DNA of 23,195 bases from an uncultured Peptococcaceae bacterium (lineage in GTDB: Bacteria; Bacillota; Peptococcia; Peptococcales; Peptococcaceae), in the NCBI GenBank assembly GCA_902492275.1, contig CABUKW010000033.1, positions 1 through 23,195 on the forward strand, given 5' to 3'. The translations under genes and the position numbers were made by a program. This document shows positions 23,110 through 23,195 of this stretch, in pieces. A model generated the notes under the pieces. The model was given only the letters and a program-made list of their open reading frames with translations. It did no database searches and was not told the DNA's origin. Numbering within the stretch: the first letter of the stretch is position 1; the number at the start of each line of letters is the position of its first letter.

Positions 23110-23195
23110 ATTCTCGAGGCCAAGATTATTAGGTTCTGTTAAGAAGATATGAAAGAAAATAACCATGAATAGCGTGGGAGTAAGATTCATTTAGG

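Larger units (their letters stand above)
22960..23195. other. Gene-free right end of the window
   Basis: No frame with a ribosome site and recognisable product is seen here. The stretch becomes AT-rich after 23060 and carries a promoter and a palindrome, listed separately. Short frames such as the one at 23165 stop within ten codons. The 3' end probably forms the leader of a gene beyond the edge. Confidence 0.5.

Overview
The window looks like a chromosomal segment of an anaerobic, low-to-mid GC Bacillota (Firmicutes), perhaps Negativicutes or a Peptococcaceae-like clostridium. The reasons are strong AGGAGG-type ribosome sites, a HemZ-type radical SAM protein, copper-amine-oxidase-like stalk domains on a cell-wall hydrolase, and a single very long PurL (about 1240 residues, the clostridial fused form) in place of separate PurS, PurQ and PurL. 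The taxon is an inference from gene content only.

Left part (1-6320): the 3' end of a metallo-beta-lactamase hydrolase gene overlaps hemZ. A LysE-type exporter gene and a csoR-type metal or persulfide sensor gene follow. csoR has a near-consensus promoter that begins on the lysE stop codon, with a CsoR-like operator at the predicted transcription start. A leftward block holds a UPF0173 metal-dependent hydrolase, a 60-residue protein and a cyclophilin peptidyl-prolyl isomerase. A 98-nt near-perfect hairpin separates csoR from this block. A secreted glucosaminidase gene with two stalk domains is divergent from the isomerase.

Centre (6373-19638): xpt (xanthine salvage) is followed by a nine-gene de novo purine operon, purE-purB-purC-purF-purM-purN-purH-purD-purL, which converts PRPP to IMP and supplies the lyase for AMP synthesis. 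A promoter (TTGCCG, 17 nt, TATAAT) lies just before purE and an intrinsic terminator just after purL. Spacers are 3-71 nt except for one of 188 nt between purM and purN. That spacer can form a 14-bp hairpin followed by two mutually exclusive structures, the second resembling an intrinsic terminator. This attenuator- or riboswitch-like layout is the most interesting undescribed signal in the window.

Right part (19709-23195): three accessory genes of less certain role. The first encodes a protein that appears distantly related to the uracil-DNA glycosylase fold. The second encodes a 411-residue protein with one C-terminal membrane helix and a CorA-like coiled tail. The third, directly downstream, encodes a MerR regulator with a probable GyrI-like ligand domain. 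A strong terminator ends this pair. The last 230 nt carry no gene but hold a promoter followed by a 19-nt palindrome, probably controlling a gene beyond the right edge. No rRNA, tRNA, CRISPR array or insertion sequence was recognised.
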